Notes: a model not told the origin generated them from the letters alone. A DNA stretch of 64,000 bases from Ascoidea asiatica (GCA_001600695.1 BCKQ01000017.1:62001-126000), one strand, 5' to 3'; counted from the first letter of the stretch, positions 10,309 through 22,577 are shown. Made by a program: numbers and translations.

Positions 10309-11205
10309 ATGAAAAGATTTCATGCCTTTACTACTGCTGTTAGTTTTTTTCTATTGGCAGGAACTTTATTACTTTTAATATTAACTGTAATGTCAGGTTC
10401 AACAACTTCATTTCCAATTTCTAAATTTTATTGGGTTGAAGCTTCAACTTCTGATATTCCAAATGCTCCTGATGTAACAAGATGGACTTTTTGGGGTAGA
10501 TGTGAAAAAATAAATAATAGAAATAGAAATTGTGTTGATTTAGCTCCTGCTTATCCAATTTCTCCTGTTGATAATTTTGATACTGATACAAATGTACCTT
10601 CCAATTTTATTAATGATAGAGATACTTATTATTATCTTTCAAGATTTTCATTTGGTTTATTTTGGGTAGGTTTAGTATTCACTGCAATCTCATTTATAAC
10701 TGAAATTTTTGCTTTATGTTCTCATACAATTCAAAAAATTGAAGTATTTTTTTTATCAATTGCATTTTTTTCAACAATTACTGCAACTTCTTTAATCACT
10801 GCAACTGTTGCTTTAACTAAAAATTCTTTTAAAAATTCTGATTTATCTTCTGGAATTGGTTCAATAATGATGGGTACAACTTGGGCTTCTTCTGTTTGTT
10901 TATTAATTGTATTCATTTTTAATTTTAGTTCTTGTATTAAAGAATCTTATTTAAATTCAAAAGAAAAATATTTAAATAATAAAAAAAATAATTATGATAA
11001 TGATGATAAAAATTCAAATACTATTAATACAAATAATAATAAAGATATTGATCAACAACCTGATTTAATATTAAATGATAATACTTCTTTTGTTGATCCA
11101 TATGCTCAAACTTCAACTCAACAACAACCTCCTCATAAATCAAGTAGTGGTATAAAATTTTTCACAATAAGAAGAAATAAAAAAACTGATGAAGATTCAA
11201 TATAA
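10309..11205 (+). CDS. SUR7: SUR7/FMP45-family eisosome membrane protein
   Basis: A 298-residue protein close in length to Sur7 (302 aa), with four membrane segments at about 9-28, 114-137, 144-169 and 187-208. The large first extracellular loop carries the family signature T-R-W-T-F-W-G-x-C (58-65), a second Cys at 75, then PAYP-SPVDNF and D-R-D-T-Y-Y-Y-L-S-R-F-S-F. Together these resemble the claudin-like W-G-C-C motif. Sur7 proteins mark eisosomes/MCC furrows of the plasma membrane and affect sphingolipids, wall integrity and sporulation. The cytosolic C tail (from about 215) is Asn/Asp/Gln-rich and diverged. The family has several paralogs in yeasts, so the exact paralog is not certain. 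Confidence 0.87.
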   Translation: MKRFHAFTTAVSFFLLAGTLLLLILTVMSGSTTSFPISKFYWVEASTSDIPNAPDVTRWTFWGRCEKINNRNRNCVDLAPAYPISPVDNFDTDTNVPSNFINDRDTYYYLSRFSFGLFWVGLVFTAISFITEIFALCSHTIQKIEVFFLSIAFFSTITATSLITATVALTKNSFKNSDLSSGIGSIMMGTTWASSVCLLIVFIFNFSSCIKESYLNSKEKYLNNKKNNYDNDDKNSNTINTNNNKDIDQQPDLILNDNTSFVDPYAQTSTQQQPPHKSSSGIKFFTIRRNKKTDEDSI

Positions 11206-12170
11206 TTACCTTTTAATTAATCTATATAATATATCATATTCAATTTCTTATTTCCAATCCAATTCCCAATCCAATTCCCAATTCCCAATTCTTTATCAAT
11301 CCCATAAATCTATATTTTACGTTCAATTACTTTATATATACCTAAACATATATTATTTTATTAATTAACTATTATCTATAAAAAAAAAATAAAGAACATT
11401 ACTTCTTAACAAAAAAAATTAATATCAATTTTCTTTCTTCCTTCCTTTCTTTCTTTCAATTTATAATTTATAATTTATAATATTCAATCTATAATTTTTA
11501 ATTTTTTACAAAGTACAATCTTTACTTTTAATTTTAATCAATTTTTTTCAAACTTTTTTTCAAATTTTTTTGTTTTTTTATCAATTATTATTATAATTTA
11601 ATTCAATAATTTATTATTACAATATTCTATCTACTAATTTAATAAATCTAATCAATTTACTGTATATTTAAATAATAAAATATTCAATTCTACAATTCTT
11701 CAACTCATTTACTTGTTTATTTTATTTTATTTTCTTTTCTTTTCTTTTGTTTGTTTGTTTGTTTACTTTTAAAAAACATTCATGATGAACTTAGCGAACA
11801 TGATTTCTTATCGAACAACAATTGTTCGTTAAAATCAATCTATTGAAACTCCGGCAGTTAATTGTAAACAAACACTATTAACAACACGAACAACTTGTTC
11901 ATGAACACAATAAACAATTTCCATACTTAGAATCATAACTTTTTGCCGCTCTCAATGGAATATGTAAAGTTAACATTATTTATTTATTTATTTAATCAAT
12001 TCTAAGAAACCTTTAATATTAATCTACATTTAATACAACTAATACTGTTTAATCAATCGATACCATTAATAAATACAATTATTCTTTAATAGAGTTGAAC
12101 AAATAGAATATTGATTAATAATAAAGCTTTCATATCATTTCATATATCAATTATCTTTAATTATAATAAA
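11206..12170. other. Intergenic region SUR7 to DAM1 with GAACAA inverted-repeat cluster
   Basis: AT-rich spacer. The notable part is 11787-11906, with at least seven GAAC/GTTC half-sites arranged as inverted repeats (see findings). TTCAATC/TATAATTT runs fill 11440-11640. A TTG-initiated extension of the DAM1 frame (from 12111) is not used here because an ATG at 12171 fits better. Confidence 0.5.
11812..11906. promoter_or_regulatory. Cluster of GAACAA inverted repeats upstream of DAM1
   Basis: The elements are CGAACAA-CAA-TTGTTCG (11812-11828), GAACAA-C-TTGTTC (11888-11900) and the overlapping palindrome GTTCATGAAC (11897-11906). Further half-sites occur at about 11787 and 11795. The cores contain ATTGTTC, similar to HMG-box (Rox1-like) sites. 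It lies about 265-360 bp upstream of the DAM1 ATG. Function is inferred only. Confidence 0.4.
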
Positions 12171-12730
12171 ATGTCTAATAGATTCTCAATAAATTCTACT
12201 TCAACTTCAAAAATTGGAAATAAAAATTTAACAATAAGTGAAATTATTCAAAAAACAACAACTTCAAATAATAATGAATATAATAATGAATTTGAAAATA
12301 ATAGAAGTTCAGAAACTATATTAACTTCAAATTCAAAATCTTTAATTTTAGAAAATAAAATTATAAAATTTTCTGAATCTTTAAAAGATTCTGATTTAAA
12401 AATGCAAAATTTACAAAGAATTAATGATAGTATAGCTAATTTTAATGAATGTTTTTCAAGTTTTCTTTATGGTTTAAAATTAAATGCATGGTGTGTAAAT
12501 TTTCCAGAAAGTCCAATTTTAGAAAATTTTAATCAATTAAATAAATCAATTGAATTAGATTATAAAATTTTAAAAATTAAAAAAAATATTCAATTTTTAG
12601 AAAATGATTTAGGTATAAATTCTAATTCAAATTTATTTTTAAATGAATCAAATTTAGATTCAACTGAATCTTTTATTGAAAATCCACAATTAATTAATAA
12701 TAATAAAATTTCAAAAATTAATACTACTAC

Positions 12731-12774
<44 letters not shown>

Positions 12775-12881
12775 TCTTTAAGAAACCATTTTCAAAACCA
12801 TTATCTTCATTAAATTCAAAAAAAAATAATAGAAGAATGTCAAGAATTCCAAAACCTACAAAAAATAGAATTGGAAAATAA
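12171..12881 (+). CDS. DAM1: DASH/Dam1 complex subunit Dam1
   Basis: A 236-residue protein (S. cerevisiae Dam1 is 343 aa). The conserved Dam1 domain lies at about residues 62-125: a helix ending I-A-N-F-N-E-C-F-S-S-F-L-Y-G-L, then L-N-A-W-C-V-N-F-P-E-S-P (about 105-115), which matches the family's SLLYG...WCV-F block. Dam1 is a core subunit of the ring that couples kinetochores to microtubule plus ends. An Asn run encoded by a perfect AAT repeat (about 12727-12772) separates the domain from a basic tail with R-R-M-S-R-I-P-K, a possible Aurora B-type site. The ATG at 12171 is chosen over an upstream TTG because it begins an M-S-N-R terminus and the upstream 20 residues look untranslated. Confidence 0.88.
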
Positions 12882-13127
12882 CTTTAACTTTCAAATGATA
12901 TAAATAAACTTTTATCATTAGATCTACAAAAATGAATAAAATTTCTAAAAACATATAATTCTTATTTATAAATTCAAACAAAAAATCATTTCACTCTCAA
13001 TGATAAATGTCTAATAGGAGACATAAAAATAAAGAAAAAGGGGAGAACACATACCAAAAAAAAAAAAGGTAAAAAAAAAAGGGGAAACAGGCATAAAAAA
13101 TTTGGAATATTAAAAAAATTTAAAAAT

Positions 13128-15315
13128 TCAATAAACATTAGAAATTGAATTTAAACATTTAGAAACCCAAGCATTACAATCTTGTATATTAAGAACTTCA
13201 TTAAGAGAATTCCATCTTTTATTTTTTTGTTTTTGAGACATTGTTAAAGCAGCATAATAACTAAAAGATATTGAACGAATATCCCATGGATTAATTAATA
13301 AAGCACCTTTTTTAAAAAAAGAAGCAGAACCAGTAAATTCAGATAAAATTAATGGAGATTTTTTTTCTTCTGCAGCAACAATAAATTCATGACAAGTTAA
13401 ATTCATACCTTCTCTCATAGTTGAAACAACAAAAGTATCAGCTTCTGAAATTAAAGCAAGATATTGTTGAAAATCAATATCTTGATGTAAAAAAACAACA
13501 GGTTGAGAAACAGCAATATTTGTTGTTAAAGAATTAATTCTATCAACAATTTGCATAGTTTCAACTTCTAAATCAATATCTGGAGTTGAAGATTTTAAAC
13601 AAATTTGAATAAATACAGCTTTATCAATATATTCAGGATGTTGTTTTAGAAAAGCTTCATAAGCTAATAATTTTTGTTTTATACCTCTAATTCTATCAAA
13701 TTTATCTCTACCAATAATTAATTTTTTATTTGGCCATCTTTTTTTAATTAAAGATCTCCATTCAAATACATTTTTATCTTTTAATTGTAATTGTAATTTT
13801 TTAATATCAATACCAACAGAAGAAAAATTAACATTAATTAATCTATTTTTATAATTTATTAAACCAGGTTTTGTAACATCAGTTGATAAAATTCTTGTAC
13901 AAGTTTGTAAGAAATGTAAAACATATTCTTCAGTTTGAAAAGTTATACTATTTGCACCTAAAATACCATTAAGTAAATTTTTTCTTTGAGCTAAACAACG
14001 AAAAACTTCAGAAGATGGGAATGAAGTATGTAAGAAAAAACCAATTTTTGCATTTGGTAATTTTTCTCTAATCATTCCAGGTAATAATAATAAATGATAA
14101 TCATGAATCCAAATTATATCATTTTCTTTATAATTTTTTATAATTTTATCACAAAATAATTGATTTAAATTTTTATATAAATACCAAGAATGATCTTCAA
14201 AAGCTTTTGATTTTGAATTATCAGGTACTTGATAATGAAAAGTTGGCCATAAGATTTGTTTACAAAAATTTTTATAATGACCTTGAAAAGTATAATCATC
14301 AGGAAAAATTGCAATTGAATTAAATTTATTTGATTTTAATTTATTTTCAATTTTTAATTTTGTTTTAATTAATAATTCATCAGTTGGTATACCAATTGTA
14401 CCAACCCATTTTAAATTTTTTAAATTATTATTATTTTGAATTGAAGATTTTATTGCATTTCTTAAACCACCATTACCTTTTCTATAATCAATTATTGACC
14501 AAGGAGCATTTTCAAAAATATTATTTTGATTTAATAACAGATTTTTAATTTGAGGATTTGATAAACCACCAAATGGAGCTAATTCAAAATTATCATCAGA
14601 TTTTAATAAATTATTATCAACAGTTGATAAATCTTGATTATAATTATTAATTAAGTTATTATTATTTTTATTTAATAATTGAATTGAATTTAAAGAAGCA
14701 ATTTTAGCTAAATTTGTATAGGAGTTTGAATTTGAATTTGAATTTGAAATTGAATTTGAAATTGAAATTGAATTATTTTTATTATTAATATTATTAATAT
14801 TATTAATAATTGGTTTTCTTGATAATTTAACTAAATTTGATTTATTAGATAAATTATTTTTTAAATTATTTGATAAATTAATTTGTAAATTTCTTGGTTT
14901 TGGTTGAATAAAAAGATTTAAATTTGAAGAAGATTTATTTAAATTATAAGGTAAATTTGAAGAAGATTTAATTATTGAAGATTCAGATTCTGATAAAATT
15001 AATTCATTCAGATCAATTTCAGATTTTGTTTTTCTAATTGCAAAATTATTAGGATCATTATTATTATTATTATTATCATCATTTGAATCAAGTAAATCAG
15101 CAGAATTAAAATAACTTTTTAAATTTGAAGAAGAATTTCTTGAATGAAAAGAATTATGAAAGAAAAATTCTTCAGGAGGAGAAGAAGCTAAATCTTTATT
15201 TATATCAATATTATTAAAATTATTATTTGAAGATAAAACTAAAGGATTTTTATTTAAAATATGAATATTTGGAGATGAAGCTGCTAAAGATAAAGCAGGT
15301 AAAATTGATTTTGAA

Positions 15316-15351
<36 letters not shown>

Positions 15352-15566
15352 GTGTTAGTTTTGTTTGTATTCAATTTATTGTTTATATTTATATTTGAAT
15401 CTGAATTAGAATTTGAAGTTTTATTATTATTTTTATTATTGATTAAATTTTGATCAGAATTTGCAGATTTTGAAGATTCATAAGCTTCTAAAGCTTCATA
15501 ACTTGTTGTTTTCAATTCAAATTCAACAGTATATGGTAAGAATAATGAAGCTACAATTACAGTCAT
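13128..15566 (-). CDS. TSL1: Trehalose synthase complex regulatory subunit (Tsl1/Tps3 type), lacking the C-terminal domain
   Basis: An 812-residue protein. The first residues, T-V-I-V-A-S-L-F-L-P-Y, match the unique Tsl1/Tps3 N terminus. A low-complexity Asn/Ser region (about 30-325) includes a basic R-K-T-K-S site that could be phosphorylated. A GT20 trehalose-6-phosphate-synthase-like domain runs from about 328 to 805. It contains PWSI, GIPTDE, FPSSEVFRCLAQR, DQFDRIRGI-like, REGMNLTCHEF and LSEFTGSAS. These proteins scaffold Tps1 and Tps2 in cytosolic trehalose synthesis during stress. S. cerevisiae Tsl1 and Tps3 exceed 1,050 residues because a phosphatase-like domain follows; here the frame stops just after the GT20 fold. 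Only 246 bp separate it from convergent DAM1, so no room remains for the missing part. Confidence 0.92.
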
Positions 15567-16098
15567 TTGAATTAAAGTGTTTTATTTCTATCAATGGATT
15601 GAGGATTGATTGATTTATTTATTGATTTATTGATTGATTTATTGATTTATTGATTGAAAATAGAGATAGATGATTAAGAAATTATTTTATCGAATATTAA
15701 AGCAAAGAGAATGCAACTAAGAGTGAGAATAATCGGAATAGGTTTTTGATGGGGATAGATGAGAATGATGAATCAGATGAATGTGATGCGAAGAAGAAGA
15801 GGAAAGGGAAGAGGAAAGTGAAGATAGATTGATTGTTTGAATGAGAAGAAGATGAAGATCAAGAAGATCAAGAAGATCAAGAAGAACTTGAGGAGGAACT
15901 TGGATTGTATTTATACGAATATTTTATTTGAGATCTCGATGAATTGGATCTGGGACTGGGACTGGGACTCATCCACAGTTTCTCGTAGCCGAGGGGAGCG
16001 GATAAAGGCAAGCGTGGCGAGTGGAGTGGCGAGTGGGTGCTCCCGGCGACAACGTGCTGCTCCTGCTGCTCCTGCTGGCAAATCACGAGGTGGCAGGT

Positions 16099-16104
16099 CA
16101 CGTG
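16099..16104. promoter_or_regulatory. CACGTG E-box (TCACGTG)
   Basis: A Cbf1-type E-box inside the GC island of the divergent TSL1/HUL5 promoter, about 450 bp from HUL5 and 530 bp from TSL1. Confidence 0.5.
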
Positions 16105-16260
16105 CATCTCAGACACCTTCAGCCGACTGTCTCCGACTCGATCCGCGCCGGGTCACATGTCTCAGCTGTCTCAGCTGACTCAGCTGTCCCAGATAACCGT
16201 TTGTTTCTGTCCTTGATAGTCGTGTACATTGCCCGCATTGTATTATTATTTGGACAGCAT

Positions 16261-16288
16261 GTGATTACGCTATTTCTCACGTAATCAC
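16261..16288. promoter_or_regulatory. 9-bp inverted repeat GTGATTACG / CGTAATCAC
   Basis: Perfect 9-bp arms with a 10-nt spacer, about 270 bp upstream of HUL5. The same 9-mer CGTAATCAC recurs at 31410-31418 beside the E-box of the SEH1/CBF1 promoter, suggesting a shared factor site. Confidence 0.4.
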
Positions 16289-16555
16289 TATTAGCCACTG
16301 TGCAGCGATATAAAGAATATCCATCCATTCTTCATCTTCTTCATCTTCTTCATCTTCTTTATCTTCTTTTCATAATCTTTATCGTTAATTGCCACTTTTT
16401 AATCAAAACTAATTCATATTTCATAATTTATCATTCAAATTATAATCATCAATTCATTTACATTATCTATTTCAATCATTTGAGTTACTTCAATTATTTT
16501 AATCACTTGAATCACTTGAATCACTTGAATTGCTTAATCTTATATAAAACTTCTA

Positions 16556-18602
16556 ATGTCATCAAATATACCAATATTTAATGGTAGTTATAAACAATCA
16601 AAAGTTATAAATCTTGGAGGTACAAGATCAACAACTATTTTAAGTTCAAATACTTTAAAAAAAAAAAGAATTAAAAGAAATAAATTAAAGAAAAAAGAAT
16701 TTTCAATAAATATTATTAAATTTTATTTAAATTCTTATTCATTTAAATTAAATTTATTTAAAAAAATTCAATCAAATTTCATAAATAATACTTTCAATTT
16801 AAAATTTTTAAAAATAAATCAAATTTTAGATAAATTTAATTGTTTTTATTATAAATTATTTAAATTAAACTATTTAAATTATTTAAATGATAACGATAAT
16901 AATCAAAATTCAAAAGATTTAAATCAATTATCTTTAGATTCTTTATATAATTATTTAATTCAATTTGATTCATATAATAAAAATGATTTATTAATTCAAA
17001 ATTATTTAATGACTTTTAATACTTTTTCAAATACTTTTAATATAATAAAATCTTATTTAAAAATTAAATTTAATATAAATTATGAAATTTTATCAAATTT
17101 ATTAAATAAATCAATCTCAATTATTTCAATTTTATTAAATAATTTATTAATAAAAAATTATTTAAATTCAAATATATTCTCTGATAAATTATTAATAAAT
17201 TTAAATATTTTATTCAATTCAATCATTTCTTTAATTGATCAATTTAATTTAATTAATCATTCATCAATTAATTTAGAAATTATTAATCAAAATTCAATAA
17301 AAATTTTCTTAAATGAAAATATTTATTTAACTAAATATTTTCCTTCAATTTATTTTAAATTAATTTCAAAAAATTATTTCAATAATCTTATAAATAATAA
17401 CAACAATAATGATATTATTGTAAATATTAATATAAATTTTAGTAATTTAAATCTAAAGAATTATTCAAATTTTGATAAAATTAATTTCCTAATTAATTAT
17501 TTAAAAATTTCAAATCTTAATCAAAATATAACTAAAGATTTTAATCAAAATTTCAATCTTTTATCAAAATTTTTAAATAATATAAATTGTCAAGTTTTAA
17601 ATTCTTCAAATTTATTAAGAATTGAAAATAATAATAATTATCTTTTAAATTCAATTGAAAATAATCAATTTCAAATAATCTTATTAAATAATTCAAATTT
17701 TAATAATTTAAATTTATTTTTCTCAAAACCTTTTTTAAATTCTTTATTTTTATTAATTAATAATAATAATAATAAAAACTCTAATAATGATCAAATTTTT
17801 AATTTATTATCTACTTTAATTAAAATTTTTCCTCAAAATAAAATTAAATTCTTAACTCAGTTAAATATTATTCAATTTTTTCCATCAATTAAATCTCTAA
17901 TATTTACTAATAATTTATCCAATATTAATAATAACCATAACAATCTAAATTTAAATGAATTAATTAATACAATAATTTCTTTAGATCCTAAAAATTCTGA
18001 TCAATTTTTATCAATTTTTTTACCTTTTAAAGATAATTCAATTAAAAATTCTCAATTTTTCTTTAAAAATTTAATTTTATTCTTAGAAATTTTATCATAT
18101 TCTTTAACAATCTCAACTGATTATGAAATTTTAAATTCAAATTATTCTAACAATAATAATAATAAAAACTTTAATCAAACTTTTTTAAAAATTAATGAAT
18201 TTAAAATTTTTACTAAATTCTTAAAAAATTTCATTTTAAATTTAATTTGGAATGAAAATAATATCATTTCTTTTTTCACTAAGAATAATAATAGCATTAA
18301 TAATCCAAATATATTTTTAATTGATTTTATAATTTTAAAACAAACTTCAAAAAAAGTTTTAACTCAAATTTATTTACTTGATTCAAGATTAAATTTTTTA
18401 GAAAAAGATTTTTGGATCTTAAATAATTATAAAAATGATTATTCAAATAAATTATCAGTAATTATTGCGGAAACTGAAGAAAAATCTTTTTCTGAAGAAT
18501 TTAATTCTACTAATAATAATCATTTCAATTCAATCATTATTAAAAATAATAATCTTCATTCTTATTTCAATAATTTAAATGACTCAAATGATCCTAATGT
18601 TG

Positions 18603-18634
<32 letters not shown>

Positions 18635-20200
18635 GAGGACGAATATGATAATGATGAAGAAGATGATGATGATGATGACGAAAATACAAATAATTCTGAA
18701 GTTAAAAATGAATCAAGATCAGTAATTCAAGAATATAAACGTGTTTTAATTGAAAAAAAAAAGAATGAAAATAATTCAAATTTTACTTCCATTTTCAATA
18801 ATTCAATTCAAAATATTCAAAATATTCAAAATATTCAAGATATTCAAAATACTCAAGATATTCAAAAGATTTCAATTTCATCACTTAAAAATATTGTAAA
18901 ATCATTAACAACTATATATAAATATTATCCATTTTTTATTCCATTTTTTGAAAGAGCAAAAATTTTACAAATGTTAATAAGTTTAGATAAACAAAGAAAT
19001 AATTTTGAATCAATTGAATCAAGGTTTAATTTTTTTACTGGAGAATTTACTTTAAAAAATGTTATAAAAGCTGTTATTCATAGAGAAACACTTCTTCAAG
19101 ATGCTTTTAATTCTTTTTATAAATATTCAAGTAAATTTAAAGCTCCTTCTTCAATTAAATTTTTAGATGAAGATGGTGAACCTGAAGCAGGTATTGATGG
19201 TGGTGGAATTACAAAAGAATTTCTTATAAGTGTTATTGAAAAAGGTTTTACTGATAAAAATTTATTTATTGAAACTGAAAATTTTGAATTATATCCAAAT
19301 CCAAATATTTATTTTAATTTAAAATGTGATAAAAATAAAAAAGTTATAAAAAATTTACAAATGATTGAATTTTTAGGTATGATTATTGGTAAATGTATTT
19401 ATGAAAAAATTTTAGTTAATATTAAATTTTCATCATTTTTTTTAAATAAATGGAATCCAAATAGTAAATTTTTAAGATCATCATTTAATGATTTATCTTC
19501 TTTAGATCCAGAATTATATAATGGATTAAATAAATTATTATATTTATCAGATAATGAAATTAATGAATTAGGTTTTACATTTAGTATTGATGAAAAAATT
19601 TATAAAGATTTTTCAAATAAAGAAAATTCAAGAATAATTACTATAAATTTAATTCCAAATGGTTCAAAAATAAAATTAAATTCATCAAATAAAATTCAAT
19701 ATATTTCATCATTATCTAATTTTAAATTAAATACTTCAATCAGATTACAAATGTCATATTTTGTTAAAGGTTTAAATGCAATTTTACCATCAAAATGGTT
19801 AAATATGTTTAATGCATATGAACTTCAAATGTTAGTTTCTGGAGGAAATGATACAAAAATTGATATTGAAGATTTAAAAGAAAATGTAATTTTCGGTGGT
19901 GGTTATAAACCTGAAGATTTAACAATAAAATATTTTTGGGAAGTAATTTCAGAATTTTCTATTGAAAATCAACAAAATTTATTAAAATTTGTTACAAGTG
20001 TTCCAAGACCTCCATTACTTGGATTTGGTGAATATAATCCAAAATTTGGAATTTCAAAAGGTGGATTTGATTCAAGTAGATTACCAACAGCTTCAACTTG
20101 TGTTAATTTATTAAAATTACCAGATTATAGAAATAAAGAAATTTTAAAAGAGAAATTATTATTTTCAATTAATTCTAAAGCAGGATTTGATCTTTCTTGA
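16556..20200 (+). CDS. HUL5: HECT-type ubiquitin ligase Hul5
   Basis: A 1,214-residue protein (S. cerevisiae Hul5 is 910). The N terminus has the UBE3C/Hul5 signature: F-N-G-S-Y, then V-I-N-L-G-G, a basic stretch and an IQ-like helix within about residues 7-60. The HECT domain occupies about 860-1214, with E-A-G-I-D-G-G-G-I-T-K-E-F, and the catalytic cysteine C1182 in P-T-A-S-T-C-V-N-L-L-K-L-P-D-Y. The C terminus is A-G-F-D-L-S, identical in type to Hul5. Hul5 is a proteasome-associated E4-like ligase that extends ubiquitin chains and acts on misfolded cytosolic proteins. The extra length comes from Asn/Ile/Leu-rich middle sequence, a poly-Asn plus acidic run (about 680-720), and a repeated N-I-Q-N-I-Q stretch (about 755-770). 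Confidence 0.95.
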
Positions 20201-22577
20201 TTTAAAAGAGGTTATAAAACTTTGGTTTTATTATTTGTATTTATATTTTTAACGAATTTGATTATGAATCTAATGATTGAAATAATTGTTATGTTTATAA
20301 AATTGATCTTTATTAATAAAAGAAAAGAAAAAAGAAAAAAAAAATTTGTATATTGCATCTACTTATTTAATTATATACCTAAAATTTTTACAGATGAATA
20401 AATTAAAATATCATTGAATGAATCCAACTTTCTCTTACTGTCTTTATAAGAATATTGGTAATTCTCTGAGAATGAAGTAATTTGGTAAATAGTACTTAGC
20501 GAAACAGCCATATACCAAAAGATTCAAAAAGGAATTGAAATCTTTATATCGAAAAACAATGGATATAAATATAATTGATGTTATTCTATCTTTTTTACGT
20601 CCTGTGTACCCTTTTCATATATTTCATATACAGTGTTTCAATTTAAGTTTTGATGGGACAGTTTATAAAACTATTTAGGGCACTCCCTTAGTACAGGGTC
20701 TTAGGACCACTTCGCTGTCAGTGTAACTTTAATTTTGCTACAACATTTTTGGGGAGAGTGAAATGGCTGATTAAAGCATTTAAGCTTAACCCTGTTTTTA
20801 TTGAAGAATGAAATTTTCTAATTTTTCATTTCACTCTTATCTTTTAAATCAATTTACCAAAATATCACGATATTACTCTCCTCTTTTTTAGTTAATAATA
20901 TTCTTTTTCAACAAATAAGTAAATAAATGAAACAAGTCTGAAAATGAATGAACTTTCACCAATCTATAGCCAAAATTTAATTTATAATCGTTTTTTTGAA
21001 AATGCAATCATTGTTTTTGAGTCTTAGTAATTGTACTTAAATATCATAATTAGAAACTGTTTTCACTCTCAGTTCCTTTGACTAGTTTCTTTTTGTATAA
21101 TCTAATTAAAAATTGTCATCTGTTTTGTCCATTTCTGGAATTATTACTGTTTTCAAAAGGAAAAGATCTATCCACTCACTAACTCACAATCCGTAGGCGA
21201 ATAATATTTTTTATGCTTCTAAATTTCTTACTCGTTATTTAATATTGCCATACAAAATTAAATTCATGGCCTTTGTTAAATATTTTATTATTTACAACTA
21301 GTAATATTCTTTAAAATTGAATATTATATTCATTTTAGTTCTTTACAGTACAGTACGGTGCTTCCATTGCATTTCTACACTATGATAATTAAACTACACT
21401 GATTTTTACTTTAACAACTTATGGTTTCTATACTTTTCGTAATTACTCCAAATTTTTTCTCTTTTATTAAAGAAAGAGTAAGAAAAACATAAAGTCTAAC
21501 AAATATTGAATAAGTTGAAAGCAAGTTCAGACCAAATTTCATTTTCTAAATCTGTTTTTTTACAAAAGTTGCTTTAGTTGCTTTAAAAATTTGAAATTTT
21601 AATTAATCTCAAAGATAAGTCAAGTTAATAAGAATTCTCAAGTTTATTGAATTCATCTAGTGAACCGGTGAAAATTAATTATTCATTAAATTAATTCTCT
21701 TAGATTGAAAAGATATTCTTCAAAATATTCTTCTATCCTTCAAAAAAACATTAACCTGTAAGAAATACAATACTACCGGTACTTCACCTAAAATTGCCAT
21801 TTAATCTAAAAAATCATATTAATTAAAAGTGCCTAAAAAATAAATGTTTTTAACTCTTAATTTAAGGGTTTACTTATAAATAAAAGGTCCCTTAAAAGCA
21901 TTATTTTTCGCCAATTTGATTGAATTGATAAACAAAACCTTATTTCTAATTCATATTTGCTTCACTTCTCCTAAAATTTTCACATTTTCTAGCAAAGAAA
22001 TTCTTACAAATTTACTTAACTTCCTGGAAACATAATAATAATTCAATCACCCAATCAATCACTTCAAAATTTAATTTTTTAATGATCTTTTAGATAATGA
22101 ACAAAATTCAAATTTTTTTTTTTATTCAAAATGAACCCCCCAAAAAGGACTCATTGACAGAAAAAAAGAAAATCACTCTTCAAAATTCCACGAAGTTTGA
22201 TATAGTACTTAATTCAAAAATTTTCAGCTATCCCTTAAAATCATATAAAAAGCTTTCTAAATATTAGTATTATAATCCTCAAAAATATAATCTCTTTTTT
22301 TTAGAATTATAAAAAAGAAGAATTTTCACTATATTTATATCATATTAATATCCTATTTATTTTTTTTAATCATTTCAAAACAAATTTGTAATTATTTTTC
22401 TGTTTGTGGCTTTTTAGACAATATTTTCTTATTATTTTCTTATAATTTTCTTATAATTTGCTCATAATTTGCTCATAATTTACTACTTTGTTGGTCGGGG
22501 TTTGAAAAATCTTGGAATAATTAACTCTAATAATTCTCAGTTATTTTGGAAATAGATAAAAAAAAAACTTAAACAAA
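20201..22577. other. 2.4-kb gene-poor region upstream of FET3
   Basis: The largest gap in the window, with no plausible ORF. A GC-richer segment at about 20676-20790 can form short stems, so a small structured RNA is possible. Two ACCGGT sites lie at about 21665 and 21775. AGATAA-type GATA motifs occur near 22091 and 22553 upstream of FET3, but such motifs are frequent in AT-rich DNA. No Aft1-type TGCACCC site was found. It could also hold a replication origin or centromere; nothing in the sequence proves this. Confidence 0.45.

Larger units (their letters stand above)
15567..16555. other. Divergent promoter TSL1 / HUL5 with GC island
   Basis: A GC-rich island spans about 15940-16250, with tandem CTGGGA units near 15950, GTGGCGA repeats near 16012-16035 and a CTGCTC array near 16055-16080. 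It holds an E-box (16099-16104) and an inverted repeat GTGATTACG...CGTAATCAC (16261-16288). ATCTTC repeats (about 16325-16370) and CACTTGAAT repeats (about 16500-16530) lie in the HUL5 leader. Overlapping open frames on both strands are treated as noncoding. Confidence 0.55.

Noticed and set aside
12111-12170. TTG-initiated 20-residue extension of DAM1
   Set aside because: Begins with TTG; the ATG at 12171 is a normal start and the extra residues look like leader sequence.
15837-16581. Several open frames in the TSL1/HUL5 promoter
   Set aside because: GC island and tandem repeats keep frames open on both strands; no protein family visible.
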